Counted from the first letter of the stretch, positions 34,341 through 43,651 are shown. The stretch is DNA of 49,989 nt from UBA4408 sp002389785 (GCA_035438985.1 DAORJK010000019.1:1-49989), one strand, 5' to 3'. Program-made: numbers and translations. The notes: a model not told the origin generated them from the sequence alone.

Positions 34341-35325
34341 GTTGCTTGCAGCAGGATTGTATTATTTTAAAAGTGGTTCTAAAACCAACACCCTAAAGAA
34401 AGAACTCAGTAATTTTGCTGTGAAAGATACTGCCACAATTACTAAGATTTTTATGGCTGATAGATCCGGTAAAAAAGTTACCCTCACAAGAGTAAATACG
34501 GGCGAGTGGAAAGTAAATGAAAAATTCAAAGCAAAATCTTCTGCTATCAACACCTTACTTGAAACAATTTATGGTATCACTGTAAAGCAAACTGTACCAA
34601 AAACTGCTTTTAATACAGTTGTAAAAAGATTGGCAACAGAATCGGTTAAGGTTGAGATTTATCAAAACAATGAATTAACCAAGACGTATTATGTAGGTGG
34701 TCCAACACTCGATTTTTATGGTACCTACATGATTCTTGAAAATTCATCGGTACCTTATGCCATGTGGATTCATGGATTTGAAGGTTATTTGACGACCCGC
34801 TACTTTTTAGAGGAAAATTTATGGAGAAGCAATTATTTATTCCCATCAAACCCATTGGATTTAGCTTCTATTAAAATAAACTATCCAAAAAATACAGATT
34901 TATCCTTTGAGTTAAACATTCTTCCTGATGCAACGAATTCAAAAGCTGTTAGTTTTGAGGTGAAGTCGCTTAAAACCGGCAAGGCTGTTAATTTTGACGA
35001 AAACGCAGTAAAGGCTTATTTGCTTGATATTAAAGAAATTTCTTTCGATAATATTGCCAATAAAATGGATCCAAAAACCAAGGATTCAACTTTGGCATTA
35101 CCTCTATTGCATGAAATATGGGTGAAAGATGTTCATGGCAAAACAACGCATATTAAGACTTATCCTAGGAAAGGACGTAATGGACAATTGGATGAAAAAG
35201 GCAATCAGCTTCCGTATGACTTAGACCGCTTTTACGGTGCTATTGATGCTGAACCTGATTTATTTACCTTGCAATATTATGTATTTGATAAATTGCTCAA
35301 ACCCCTTACCTATTTTGAGCGATAA
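34300..35325 (+). CDS. DUF4340-domain membrane-anchored protein
   Basis: The 341-residue protein has an N-terminal membrane anchor (IYIGILVILLLAAGLYYF) and a periplasmic alpha/beta domain matching the DUF4340 pattern (TITKIFMADRSGKKVTLTRVNTGEWKVNEKFKAKSSAINTLLETI). The function of this family is not known to me; related proteins occur with gliding or ABC-transport genes. It precedes dnaN by 98 nt with a separate -7 box between them. The first 14 codons and the promoter are shared with the gene at 31846. Confidence 0.85.
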   Translation: MRNKSIYIGILVILLLAAGLYYFKSGSKTNTLKKELSNFAVKDTATITKIFMADRSGKKVTLTRVNTGEWKVNEKFKAKSSAINTLLETIYGITVKQTVPKTAFNTVVKRLATESVKVEIYQNNELTKTYYVGGPTLDFYGTYMILENSSVPYAMWIHGFEGYLTTRYFLEENLWRSNYLFPSNPLDLASIKINYPKNTDLSFELNILPDATNSKAVSFEVKSLKTGKAVNFDENAVKAYLLDIKEISFDNIANKMDPKTKDSTLALPLLHEIWVKDVHGKTTHIKTYPRKGRNGQLDEKGNQLPYDLDRFYGAIDAEPDLFTLQYYVFDKLLKPLTYFER

Positions 35326-35385
35326 TTTGTTGAAAAAATGTAATAACTCAACAAGCCAGCTTCTCTGTAAATGTTGCCAATCATT

Positions 35386-35393
35386 TATATTTG
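35386..35393 (+). promoter_or_regulatory. -7 box of dnaN
   Basis: TATATTTG, a perfect consensus box, lies 30 nt before the dnaN ATG at 35424. No clear -33 element was found. Confidence 0.5.
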
Positions 35394-35423
35394 CCACTTA
35401 ACTAATAAACTTAAAAACAACGT

Positions 35424-36548
35424 ATGAAATTTATAGTATCGAGTTTGACTTTAATGAAGCACCTTCAACACATTGGTGGAGTATTAAACTCAAGCAATTC
35501 GCTGCCTATTTTAGATAATTTTTTATTTGAAATTGAGAAGGGAGAGATGACGGTTTCAGCATCCGATTTGGAAACCACGATGAATACCAAAATTGCCATT
35601 AAATCGGAAGAAAGCGGAAACATTGCGGTTCCTGCCAAAATGTTGATGGATATGTTGAAAAAGCTACCCGAAACTCCACTTTCATTTTCAATTGACGATA
35701 AAACTTTTGCCATTGAAATATCTGCAGGAGAAGGAAAATACCGATTAACTGGATTCGATGGAAATGAATTTCCAAAAGTACCTTCTATTGCCAAGCCAAG
35801 TACCATCAAAATTAATTCGCATGTCATTGCAAATGCCATCAACAAAACTATTTTTGCTGCAGGTAACGATGATTTGCGCCCTACTATGAGTGGTGTTTTT
35901 TGCCAACTGAGTGAACAAAATATTTTGTTTGTTGCAACTGATGCTCACAAATTGGTGCGCTATACACGCAGCGATTACAAAGCACCCAAAACTGCTGCCT
36001 CGTTTATTTTACCCAAAAAACCGCTGAACCTTATTAAAGGAATTTTGGCAGCTGAAGATACCGAGGTTACCATGGTGTATAACAATACCAATGCATCTTT
36101 CAGCTTTAACGGCATTAATTTAATTTGTCGATTAATTGATGGAAAATATCCGAACTACGAAGCTGTTATTCCAAAAACTAATCCTAATAAACTAACCATT
36201 GACCGAGTAGCTTTGCTTAATTCAATTGGGCGTGTAGCTTTATTCGCTAACAAATCAACGAATCAAGTTCGATTAAAAATTACCGGTAGCGAATTAAGTA
36301 TTTCAGCTGAAGATTACGATTACAACAATGCTGCGAATGATCGCTTAACTTGTAGCTATGTTGGAGAAGATATGGAAATAGGATTTAATTCTAAGTTCTT
36401 GTTAGAAATGCTAAGTAATCTCGAAAGCGATAATGTAATTATTGAAATGTCGGCACCGAATCGTGCAGGTATACTTTTACCTGCCGAGAATGAAAATAAG
36501 GAAGAAGATATACTTATGCTAGTTATGCCGGTAATGCTTAATTCCTAA
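35424..36548 (+). CDS. dnaN: DNA polymerase III sliding clamp (beta subunit)
   Basis: The 374-residue protein forms the dimeric ring that holds the replicative polymerase on DNA. The three-domain clamp is recognisable from MKFIVSSLTLMKHLQHIGGVLNSSNSLPILDNFL at the N-terminus, FAAGNDDLRPTMSGVFCQL and LVRYTRSD in domain 2, and DGKYPNYEAVIP with the C-terminal LMLVMPVML in domain 3. The length is normal. Unlike the classical arrangement it is not next to dnaA. It is followed by a strong terminator. Confidence 0.97.
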   Translation: MKFIVSSLTLMKHLQHIGGVLNSSNSLPILDNFLFEIEKGEMTVSASDLETTMNTKIAIKSEESGNIAVPAKMLMDMLKKLPETPLSFSIDDKTFAIEISAGEGKYRLTGFDGNEFPKVPSIAKPSTIKINSHVIANAINKTIFAAGNDDLRPTMSGVFCQLSEQNILFVATDAHKLVRYTRSDYKAPKTAASFILPKKPLNLIKGILAAEDTEVTMVYNNTNASFSFNGINLICRLIDGKYPNYEAVIPKTNPNKLTIDRVALLNSIGRVALFANKSTNQVRLKITGSELSISAEDYDYNNAANDRLTCSYVGEDMEIGFNSKFLLEMLSNLESDNVIIEMSAPNRAGILLPAENENKEEDILMLVMPVMLNS

Positions 36549-36569
36549 TCTTTCTAGAAAAAAATGAAC

Positions 36570-36602
36570 AGCCTGCAAGTTAAAATTTGCAGGCTTTTTT
36601 TT
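36570..36602 (+). terminator. Terminator of dnaN
   Basis: The stem AGCCTGCAA (36570-36578) pairs with TTGCAGGCT (36587-36595) around an 8-nt loop. T residues continue to 36602. Confidence 0.93.
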
Positions 36603-36824
36603 GCCTTATAATATCGAGTTGAACTGTTCGGGTATTGATCTTTACTTAATTACAGGCAATTATTCTATTTATAGCTTAACATAGAAGCTTTAACAATTAC
36701 TTGGAAGATGGCTTATGCAGCTAATTCACAAGTAAGGTGGGCAAGAAATTTATCTTTATACCTTGATAATTAATAACCTGAATCTAGTAAAACTACAAAT
36801 CTCACAAGGCATAAAAAAAGGCAT
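36603..36824. other. Gene-free stretch between convergent dnaN and the DUF6089 gene
   Basis: Nothing codes here that I can support; the longest ATG frame that I noticed, near 36710, is only 21 codons. A 12-bp unit GGCATAAAAAAA is tandemly duplicated at 36808-36831, the second copy merging into the minus-strand terminator. Confidence 0.6.
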
Positions 36825-36853
36825 AAAAAAAGCTGCATTGGTGAAAATGCAGC
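36825..36853 (-). terminator. Terminator of the DUF6089 gene
   Basis: On the minus strand the stem is GCTGCATT (36846-36853 read in reverse) with AATGCAGC (36832-36839), followed by a T run (36825-36831 on the complement). It lies 24 nt past the stop codon at 36877. Confidence 0.88.
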
Positions 36854-36876
36854 CTTCAATTTGTTTGTTTAATCAA

Positions 36877-37923
36877 TTAAAACTTAGCTCGTACTCTTCG
36901 TTTTTTGTACTTGCTACGAGATACATAGCTTGATTTGCTTCTGTAGTATTTACTTTTACCTTTTAATACATATCCAAGTTTAAGTTGTAGCAACATGTAT
37001 GAATCGTTGTGTGTGTCATCTCCACGTTTTTGTTCACCTGCTTTTTCATCTCCTGCTTTTGCAGCTCTTTCAGCATCGTAACCGTAGTTTTTACCGTTTG
37101 CTGCAACTTCACTGCGATTGGGATCATCGTCCGGACGTTTATCGCTTTTATCATAAAAATAAACTTTTTGCAAATAACTTGCTGAAGTTTTATCTCCTGC
37201 GGGTTTTTCGAATCTTTCAGGATTAACATACACTGTACTCACATCATCAAGGTAATCGGTAAAGGTTGTTCTCCATCCTAATTCGATTCCAATACGATAA
37301 GTTCGGTTAAGTGTATAACTCGCACCTGCACCTAATGGAATTGCAAAACCAGATAATTTATATTTGGCAGCTTTTCCGGTTGTACCTTGACCTTCTGTTC
37401 CCAGTGGTTGTAATTTTACCCAATCTCCATTCGCATCCGTTCCTTTTGGATTGTGATGAAACCATGCAATTCCACCGGTAACATATGCTCTAAAATCTCG
37501 TTTCGAACCACCACGTCCTCCTCCTCTGCTACCACGACCTCCACGACCTTTCATTCCATTATTTTGATAGAAAACATATTCTCCTAAAACTCCTAATTCA
37601 ATGATGTTATTTTTAAAATCCAATCTTCTTCCATTACGAGCTGGATTTAAAGAGAGGGTATCAGCTCCTCGAATAATCAAATGATTAAAGGTACCGGTTA
37701 CAAAAATTTTAGGCTTTACCTTGTAACGGAAATAAATTCCTTCATTGGTGCGTGTTTGACTCAATTTCGTATCCATCACAAAATCTCTGCGGGTTTTTTC
37801 CTTTCCGCCAATTTCGCCCAAATAGGAAGCACCACCAAGCATAATCCCAACTTCCTTCTTATATTGCCCAAACACAAGGGAAGGAATTGAAATAACAAGA
37901 GCAATAAGTATAATTTTACGCAT
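36877..37923 (-). CDS. DUF6089/PorG-like outer-membrane beta-barrel protein with RGG-rich loop
   Basis: The 348-residue protein has a signal peptide ending LVFGQ, then YKKEVGIMLGGASYLGEIGG, the usual beginning of DUF6089/PorG-like proteins. Alternating strands form a predicted barrel. PorG itself is an outer-membrane part of the T9SS, but this could be a paralogue, since the gene order known for porG is not seen. Two unusual segments stand out: a Gly/Arg-rich stretch (about 124-141; GMKGRGGRGSRGGGRGG) inside a loop, and a charged loop around residues 255-300 (DKRPDDDPNRSEV...KAGEQKRGDD). The C-terminus is very basic (SKYKKRRVRAKF). A -7 box and terminator flank this single gene. Confidence 0.85.
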   Translation of the reverse strand: MRKIILIALVISIPSLVFGQYKKEVGIMLGGASYLGEIGGKEKTRRDFVMDTKLSQTRTNEGIYFRYKVKPKIFVTGTFNHLIIRGADTLSLNPARNGRRLDFKNNIIELGVLGEYVFYQNNGMKGRGGRGSRGGGRGGSKRDFRAYVTGGIAWFHHNPKGTDANGDWVKLQPLGTEGQGTTGKAAKYKLSGFAIPLGAGASYTLNRTYRIGIELGWRTTFTDYLDDVSTVYVNPERFEKPAGDKTSASYLQKVYFYDKSDKRPDDDPNRSEVAANGKNYGYDAERAAKAGDEKAGEQKRGDDTHNDSYMLLQLKLGYVLKGKSKYYRSKSSYVSRSKYKKRRVRAKF

Positions 37924-37973
37924 TTCTGAAATTATTATTTTAATTTGCTTTTTCTAGTTTAATCGAATTTTGA

Positions 37974-37981
37974 CAAAAATA
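37974..37981 (-). promoter_or_regulatory. -7 box of the DUF6089 gene
   Basis: On the minus strand the sequence is TATTTTTG, a perfect consensus box, 50 nt before the start codon at 37923. Confidence 0.45.
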
Positions 37982-38044
37982 TAAAATTAATCTTAAAAAA
38001 AAAGTCTTATCAGCTATTTCTACTAAAAATTTACACTTAAAAAT

Positions 38045-38995
38045 ATGAACAAAAATGTGCTAACAAATTTATTGAAAATTAAGTATCCGATTGTACAGGG
38101 CGGAATGATCTGGTGTAGCGGCTGGCGGCTTGCTTCGGCAGTGAGTAATGCCGGAGGATTAGGCTTGCTTGGAGCAGGTTCGATGTATCCGGAGGTACTT
38201 AAAGAACAAATAGATAAATGCAAAGCAAACACAACGAAGCCATTTGGTGTGAATGTTCCTTTACTTTACCCCAACATTGAAGCCCACATGAAAATAATAA
38301 TGGATTCAGGGGTGAAAATAGTTTTTACCTCTGCAGGCAATCCAAGTACTTGGACTGCCTTATTAAAACAAGCCGGAATTACTGTTGTGCATGTAGTATC
38401 AAATACCAAATTTGCAAAAAAAGCCGAAGATGCCGGAGTAGACGCAATCGTGGCAGAAGGGTTTGAAGCCGGTGGACACAATGGTCGAGAAGAAACTACC
38501 ACGCTTTGTTTGATACCGATTATTCGTGAGGCTGTAAAAATACCGGTGATTGCTGCCGGAGGAATAGCTTCGGGTAGTGCCATGCTAGCTGCAATGGCTT
38601 TGGGTGCGGATGGTGTACAAATAGGAAGCAGGTTTGTAACTTCTGAAGAATCTTCAGCTCACCCAAATTTTAAACAAGCCGTTATTGACGCAAAAGAAGG
38701 CTCAACCATTTTAACCTTAAAGGAAATTACCCCTGTACGTTTGCTTAAAAACGATTTTTACAATGAAGTTGCACAAGCTTATGAACGATGTGCAAGTGTT
38801 GAAGAATTGAAAACAATCCTAGGTAGAGCACGCGCTAAAAAAGGAATGTTTGAAGGAGATATGAAGGAAGGTGAGTTGGAAATTGGTCAAATTTCTGGAA
38901 ACATCTCTACTATCAAGCCGGCAGCGACGATTATTGAAGATATGGTACAAGAATTTGAAACAGGAAAAAAGCGATTAGCTCAAATTAGTTGGTAA
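38045..38995 (+). CDS. Nitronate monooxygenase / FabK-like FMN protein
   Basis: The 316-residue TIM-barrel flavoprotein opens with YPIVQGGMIWCSGWRLASAVSNAGGLGLLG, the standard FMN-site start of this family. EGFEAGGHNGRE contains the conserved His, and VIAAGGIASG plus GADGVQIGSRFV bind the FMN phosphate. Members either oxidise nitronates or act as enoyl-ACP reductases (FabK). The sequence alone does not settle which, although the intact His fits nitronate oxidation. It ends 5 nt from a convergent membrane-protein gene. Confidence 0.87.
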   Translation: MNKNVLTNLLKIKYPIVQGGMIWCSGWRLASAVSNAGGLGLLGAGSMYPEVLKEQIDKCKANTTKPFGVNVPLLYPNIEAHMKIIMDSGVKIVFTSAGNPSTWTALLKQAGITVVHVVSNTKFAKKAEDAGVDAIVAEGFEAGGHNGREETTTLCLIPIIREAVKIPVIAAGGIASGSAMLAAMALGADGVQIGSRFVTSEESSAHPNFKQAVIDAKEGSTILTLKEITPVRLLKNDFYNEVAQAYERCASVEELKTILGRARAKKGMFEGDMKEGELEIGQISGNISTIKPAATIIEDMVQEFETGKKRLAQISW

Positions 38996-39000
38996 GGAGC

Positions 39001-39444
39001 TTACACCTCATCAAACAAGTGTTCGCTAGAAACTAACACACTGGCAAATCCTACAACTACACCACCAACCCCCTGTTCGAGCATTTGCCAGGCACAGTCA
39101 AACATAATGTTACCTAAAGTCATGGTGCGGGTAAATGAAACGCCTATTACCAATGTTATCATGTAAAGCGAAAAACCAAAGGCTACACCTACCAGTAAAC
39201 CCTTTCTTAATGGTTGCTTTTTTAAAGAAGCTATGCTATCAAGTCGGTGATGGGAATAAACGATGGCAATACCCATTGAAATAATCAGGTATACCATAAT
39301 TGCAATTACAAAAAATACTTGTTTGGGATAGTTAAGTCTGGAAAAATCGTTTAAAAAAACTCCGTGCCAGAGGTACGACAATGAAAACATAATTATTGCC
39401 GACATAATCCAGGAAACAAAAAAGCGTTTGGTAAGTAATTTCAT
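39001..39444 (-). CDS. Small four-helix membrane protein of unknown function
   Basis: The 147-residue protein has four hydrophobic stretches: WIMSAIIMFSLSYLWHGVFL, VFFVIAIMVYLIISMGIAIV, GLLVGVAFGFSLYMITLVIG and QGVGGVVVGFASVLV. The motif YLWHG-x4-DFSRLNYPK resembles a recurrent pattern in uncharacterised Bacteroidota membrane proteins. No enzyme motif is seen. It is divergent from kdsA and convergent with the monooxygenase gene. Confidence 0.75.
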   Translation of the reverse strand: MKLLTKRFFVSWIMSAIIMFSLSYLWHGVFLNDFSRLNYPKQVFFVIAIMVYLIISMGIAIVYSHHRLDSIASLKKQPLRKGLLVGVAFGFSLYMITLVIGVSFTRTMTLGNIMFDCAWQMLEQGVGGVVVGFASVLVSSEHLFDEV

Positions 39445-39607
39445 GCTAATAATAATCCACTATTTTGAACGAATTAAATGGTACTGCAAAAATACGAAAA
39501 ATTCGATAACGAAACTGCGATTTCGACAGACAGCAAAATAAAACGATAATAGAATTTTTGCTACATTCGCTTCAATTTCACACCCGATAAACCTTCGCTA
39601 TTCCTTT

Positions 39608-40420
39608 ATGATAAAGCATCTTCCAAATATTCAACACATTAACTCCGATAACTTCTTTTTAATTGCCGGTCCTTGTGTGGTAGAAACAGAAGCAATTGTT
39701 TTTGAAATTGCAACTACGGTAAAATCACTTTGTAACGAATTACAAATTCCGTATATTTTTAAAGCATCCTACCGAAAGGCAAATCGCTCACGCTTAGATT
39801 CTTTTACAGGAATTGGCGATGAAAAAGCACTTGAACTCATTGCCAAAGTTGGTCAACAATTAAAAGTTCCAACACTTACCGATATACATACTGCGGAAGA
39901 GGCGAGCTTAGCTGCAAAGTATGTTGATGTGTTGCAAATACCTGCCTTTTTGTGCCGACAAACCGATTTATTAGTAGCAGCCGCAAAAACCGGTAAAACA
40001 GTGAACATTAAAAAAGGGCAATTTTTAGCACCCGAATCCATGAAGTTTGGCGTTGAAAAAGTGCGCCAGTCGGGCAATGATAAAGTTTGGCTAACTGAAC
40101 GAGGGGCTATGTTTGGATACCAAGATATGATTGTTGATTTTCGCGGTATTCCTGAAATGCAAAAAAATAATGTACCGGTCGTTTTAGACATTACTCATTC
40201 TCTGCAACAACCTAATCAAAGCAGTGGCGTTACCGGCGGAAAACCCGAATTGATTGCCACCATAGCTAAAGCAGGTATCGCTGTGGGTGCGGATGGTATT
40301 TTTATTGAAACTCACCCCGATCCTTCAAAGGCCTTGTCAGATGGTGCTAATATGCTTCCGCTTAACAAGCTCGAAACCTTATTGAAACAACTAATAAAGA
40401 TTAGAAAAGCAATTCGCTAA
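39608..40420 (+). CDS. kdsA: 3-deoxy-8-phosphooctulonate synthase (Kdo-8-P synthase)
   Basis: The 270-residue enzyme condenses phosphoenolpyruvate with arabinose-5-phosphate to give Kdo-8-phosphate, the precursor of the LPS inner core. Family motifs are visible: FLIAGPCVVETE, FKASYRKANRSRLDSFTG, PTLTDIHT, NIKKGQFLAPE, TERGAMFGYQDMIVDFRGIP, VLDITHSLQQP and GIFIETHPDPSKALSDG. The Asn in KANRS, where metal-dependent DAHP-type enzymes have Cys elsewhere, should be weighed with the rest of the metal site before deciding on metal use. Its stop codon shares a base with the next start (TAATG at 40418-40422), so it is coupled to the SDR gene. Confidence 0.97.
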   Translation: MIKHLPNIQHINSDNFFLIAGPCVVETEAIVFEIATTVKSLCNELQIPYIFKASYRKANRSRLDSFTGIGDEKALELIAKVGQQLKVPTLTDIHTAEEASLAAKYVDVLQIPAFLCRQTDLLVAAAKTGKTVNIKKGQFLAPESMKFGVEKVRQSGNDKVWLTERGAMFGYQDMIVDFRGIPEMQKNNVPVVLDITHSLQQPNQSSGVTGGKPELIATIAKAGIAVGADGIFIETHPDPSKALSDGANMLPLNKLETLLKQLIKIRKAIR

Positions 40421-41217
40421 TGCATCCATTTTCAAACAAAGTAGTTTGGATTACAGGCGCCAGCTCGGGTATAGGTGAAGCTTTGGCCTATGAATTTGCA
40501 AAATTAAATTGCAGCTTAATTCTAAGTGCACGCAGGTTAAACGAGCTTGAACGAGTAAAAAAGAGCTGCGCTGTAGATGCTACAAAAATTGTGTTACTTC
40601 CTTTTGATTTATCCGATGCTACCTTGCTACATGGATATGCTGCACAAGCACAAGCAGCTTTTGGAAGAATAGATGTGCTTATAAATAACGGCGGAGTAAG
40701 TCAACGTTCATATGCCAATGAAACTGCACTTGACATTGATCGAAAAATAATGGAAATAAATTATTTTTCAACCGTTGCCCTAACCAAAAGTGTATTGCCA
40801 ATGATGATTGCTCAAAACAGCGGTTATTTAGTAATTACCAGCAGTGTAGCCGGAAAATATGGTTTCTTTTTGCGCTCAGCTTACGCAGCATCCAAACATG
40901 CCTTACATGGATTTTTTGAATCGCTTCGTTTGGAAGTGATGAAGCACAACATTAAAGTTTCATTAATTTGTCCCGGTAAAATTCGCACGAATTTATCGCT
41001 TCATGCGTTGACAAAAAACGGAGAAGCATTTAATAAAGTAGATGAAGCATTTAAAAATGGGATGTCGCCTGAACTCTGTGCCAAAAAAATTATAGCCGGA
41101 TTGATGAAAGAAAAAGAAGAACTCTTAATAGGTGGTAAAGAAATAATTCCCGTGTATTTGAAACGTTTTTTTCCTTCTATTTTTACCTGGATAATGAGTA
41201 AGCAAAAAATTGAATAA
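40420..41217 (+). CDS. Short-chain dehydrogenase/reductase
   Basis: The 265-residue protein has a Rossmann fold with TGASSGIG (12-19) for NAD(P) binding and an NNGG motif (89-92). The catalytic residues are Asn114, Ser142, Tyr155 and Lys159 (YAASK). Basic residues after strand 2 (SARR) favour NADP. The tail VYLKRFFPSIFTWIM is hydrophobic and may bind the membrane, as in DltE/sterol-type SDRs. It overlaps kdsA by one base, suggesting co-expression, but the substrate is unknown. Confidence 0.9.
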   Translation: MHPFSNKVVWITGASSGIGEALAYEFAKLNCSLILSARRLNELERVKKSCAVDATKIVLLPFDLSDATLLHGYAAQAQAAFGRIDVLINNGGVSQRSYANETALDIDRKIMEINYFSTVALTKSVLPMMIAQNSGYLVITSSVAGKYGFFLRSAYAASKHALHGFFESLRLEVMKHNIKVSLICPGKIRTNLSLHALTKNGEAFNKVDEAFKNGMSPELCAKKIIAGLMKEKEELLIGGKEIIPVYLKRFFPSIFTWIMSKQKIE

Positions 41218-41256
41218 TTGTAACTACAAAATATATCATCGTAATACCATACAAAC

Positions 41257-42315
41257 ATGAAACAAAACATCATAGGAGTGCAGCAAGTAGGCGTTGGAAT
41301 ACCCGATGTTCAAAAGGCCTGGGAATTTTATCGCCGAAATTTTGGAATGGATATTCCTGTTTTTCAGGATAGTGCCGAAGCGAAATTAATGACACGGTAT
41401 ACCGGTGGCGAAGTGCACGCCCGAAGTGCGATAATGGCCATTAATTTACAAGGTGGAAGTGGTCTGGAAATTTGGCAATTTACTAGTAGGCCTACTAATC
41501 CTGCCACATTTGAATTACAATTGGGTGACTATGGAATATTCATTACCCGTATTAAAAGTAAAGATGTTGCTGCCACTTTTGAACTAATGCAACAACAAAA
41601 ATTAGATCTTGTAGGTGGATTGAAAAAAGACCCGGGAGGAAATCCCTACTTCTTAGTAAAGGATTATTTTGGAAATATTTTCCAGGTTGTTCCGGGTACT
41701 GAATGGTTTCGCAAAGAAAAGCACCTAACCGGAGGAGTTTGCGGAGCACAGATTGGCGTGAGTAATATGGAACAATCCATGAAGTTTTACGGTGAATTGT
41801 TAGGTTATGATAAAGTTATGTACGACGCCAGCGGAGTGTTTGAAGATTGGAAAGGCCTTCCGGGTGGGTCTAACACGTACCGAAGGGTTTTACTTAAAAG
41901 ATCGGTAGAAAATTCAGGAACTTTTAGTCGTTTGTTAGGTTCCAGTCAAATTGAATTGGTGCAGGTGATGGATCGTAAAGCGCGAAAGATTTTTGAGAAC
42001 CGCTATTGGGGCGATGCCGGATTTATTCATTTTAGTTTTGATGTGCGCGATATGAAAGAGTTGGAAAAAAACTTTGCGGCTCATGGTTATCCGTTTACCA
42101 TCGATAGCAATACATCGTTTGACATGGGAGAAGCTGCTGGTCATTTTAGCTATATTGAAGATCCGGACGGAACATTAATTGAATTTGTTGAGACTTATCG
42201 AATTCCTATTCTAAAAAAAATAGGCTGGTATTTAGATGTTTCTAAACGCGATCAAAATAAGCCCCTACCCGATTGGATGTTGAAATCGCTTAAGTTTAGT
42301 CGTAAAAAAGATTAA
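41257..42315 (+). CDS. VOC-superfamily protein with two glyoxalase-like domains
   Basis: The 352-residue protein has two vicinal-oxygen-chelate domains: residues 5-145 (GVQQVGVGIPDVQKAWEFYRRNFGMD ... DYFGNIFQVVP) and about 160-315 (CGAQIGVSNMEQSMKFYGELLGYD ... HFSYIEDPDGTLIEFVET). Each has the beta-alpha-beta-beta-beta layout. Metal-ligand positions are partly filled (His in IHFSF, Glu in LIEFVE of domain 2), while domain 1 has lost the usual His (VGVGI). Reaction unknown: an extradiol dioxygenase-like, isomerase or binding role is possible. Confidence 0.85.
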   Translation: MKQNIIGVQQVGVGIPDVQKAWEFYRRNFGMDIPVFQDSAEAKLMTRYTGGEVHARSAIMAINLQGGSGLEIWQFTSRPTNPATFELQLGDYGIFITRIKSKDVAATFELMQQQKLDLVGGLKKDPGGNPYFLVKDYFGNIFQVVPGTEWFRKEKHLTGGVCGAQIGVSNMEQSMKFYGELLGYDKVMYDASGVFEDWKGLPGGSNTYRRVLLKRSVENSGTFSRLLGSSQIELVQVMDRKARKIFENRYWGDAGFIHFSFDVRDMKELEKNFAAHGYPFTIDSNTSFDMGEAAGHFSYIEDPDGTLIEFVETYRIPILKKIGWYLDVSKRDQNKPLPDWMLKSLKFSRKKD

Positions 42316-42316
42316 G

Positions 42317-42353
42317 AACAACCCGATAGTACGTTAATTACTATCGGGTTGTT
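42317..42353. terminator. Long hairpin terminator after the VOC gene
   Basis: A perfect 15-bp stem, AACAACCCGATAGTA (42317-42331) with its complement (42339-42353), has a 7-nt loop. It is followed by the short T run ATTTTAA, so termination efficiency may be modest. It sits 2 nt after the stop codon and 12 nt before the next ATG. Confidence 0.8.
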
Positions 42354-42364
42354 ATTTTAAACCA

Positions 42365-43651
42365 ATGCGCAGCGCTACTATTTTAATCACTATTCTTTTT
42401 CTTTTGTTTCACAAGTGTCATTTTGCTGAAGGCGAATCAATACCGCTTGCAATAGACTTTAAACCGCTTGGTTTTGAAGCAGCAAAGGCCTTAGCTAAAC
42501 AAAGCGGAAAGCCCATTTTTATGGATGTTTATGCCGTTTGGTGCATACCTTGCAAACAGTTTGAAAAAACTGTTTTTACGGATAAAGAAGTTGGGGAGAA
42601 ATTTAATTCGTGGTTCATTAATTTAAAGGTTGATGCTGAGAAGGAAGAAGGCAAACAGATTTTTTCGCTTTATAAAGTAGGTGGCTATCCAACCGGCATT
42701 TTCATAACAGCTGATGGTTCCTTGCTTTCAAAATTTGAAGGTGTACTTCCAAAAAATCTATTTATTGAATATGCCGAAAATGCATTGCAATTAAATACAA
42801 ATCCTAATGGATATGCAACTGCTTTAAGCACTTATTTGGCGAATAAAACTGATTTGAATAACATCCGATCCTTGTTACACTTTTGTAATTTATCAGGAAA
42901 TACCATGCCTTTAGAGGCTATGGATCGTTATTTTGCAACTTGTTCCAATCATATTGTTGAAACAGACTCAACGCTTCTTCGAAAATGGTTACGTACCGGT
43001 CCCATCGTTTTATCAGGTAAAGAGACCTACTCCTATTTTTTAAAACAGCACGAGCTTATCCGTAAAATAGCATCTGTTGATACCACTTACTTATCAGGAT
43101 TTTTTTACTCTTCACTGCAAAGCACTTTGCAAGCCGCCATTTCAAGCAAAGATGAAACTCGTTTACAAAAAGTGTTACAACTTAATTCAGAGTTACCAAG
43201 GCAGTTTAGACAAGCCGAGAATATAGAGTTTGAACTAAATTATTATTTAGAAACAAAGGAGCTACAAAGCTATTTTCAAAAAATGAATGGGTATTGTCGC
43301 GCTAATTATTCAAAAAAAATAAGTGTTAAAAATAGAGATGAAGCAAGCAAAATTGCTGCACGAATAAATAATTTTGGTTGGAATTATTTTATGTATGCCG
43401 ATAAAAAAGAGGATTTAATGTTGGCTGCTACGATTATGGAAAATTGTATCACCCTTGATAATTCTTTTGCTGCCTGGTACGATACCTATGCCGGAATTAT
43501 GTATAAAATGGGTGACTTAACTAAAGCAATAGAATTGGAAAACAAGGCAGTGTTTTACGCAACCAAAAGTGCTTACGAACAACAGATTTATCGCACAAAA
43601 ATTGAACGCATGAAACGCGGTGAAAAGACTTGGATACCTGAAGCGTATTAA
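42365..43651 (+). CDS. Exported thioredoxin-fold protein with helical C-terminal domain
   Basis: The 428-residue protein has a signal peptide ending in about residues 20-24 and a thioredoxin-fold domain (28-145) with the active-site pair Cys60-x2-Cys63 (VWCIPCKQFEKTVF) and a cis-Pro region (VGGYPTGIF). A long helical part follows (about 150-428). Near residues 368-415 it contains TPR-like helices (AAWYDTYAGIMYKMGDLTKAIELENKA). Such thioredoxin_7-type proteins reduce or isomerise disulfides in the periplasm. Secreted cysteine-paired repeat proteins elsewhere in the window could be among its clients, but that is only inference. Confidence 0.87.
   Translation: MRSATILITILFLLFHKCHFAEGESIPLAIDFKPLGFEAAKALAKQSGKPIFMDVYAVWCIPCKQFEKTVFTDKEVGEKFNSWFINLKVDAEKEEGKQIFSLYKVGGYPTGIFITADGSLLSKFEGVLPKNLFIEYAENALQLNTNPNGYATALSTYLANKTDLNNIRSLLHFCNLSGNTMPLEAMDRYFATCSNHIVETDSTLLRKWLRTGPIVLSGKETYSYFLKQHELIRKIASVDTTYLSGFFYSSLQSTLQAAISSKDETRLQKVLQLNSELPRQFRQAENIEFELNYYLETKELQSYFQKMNGYCRANYSKKISVKNRDEASKIAARINNFGWNYFMYADKKEDLMLAATIMENCITLDNSFAAWYDTYAGIMYKMGDLTKAIELENKAVFYATKSAYEQQIYRTKIERMKRGEKTWIPEAY

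Noticed and set aside
36708..36774. 21-codon ATG frame near 36710
   Set aside because: It is too short, with no promoter or family resemblance. It lies between two convergent genes.
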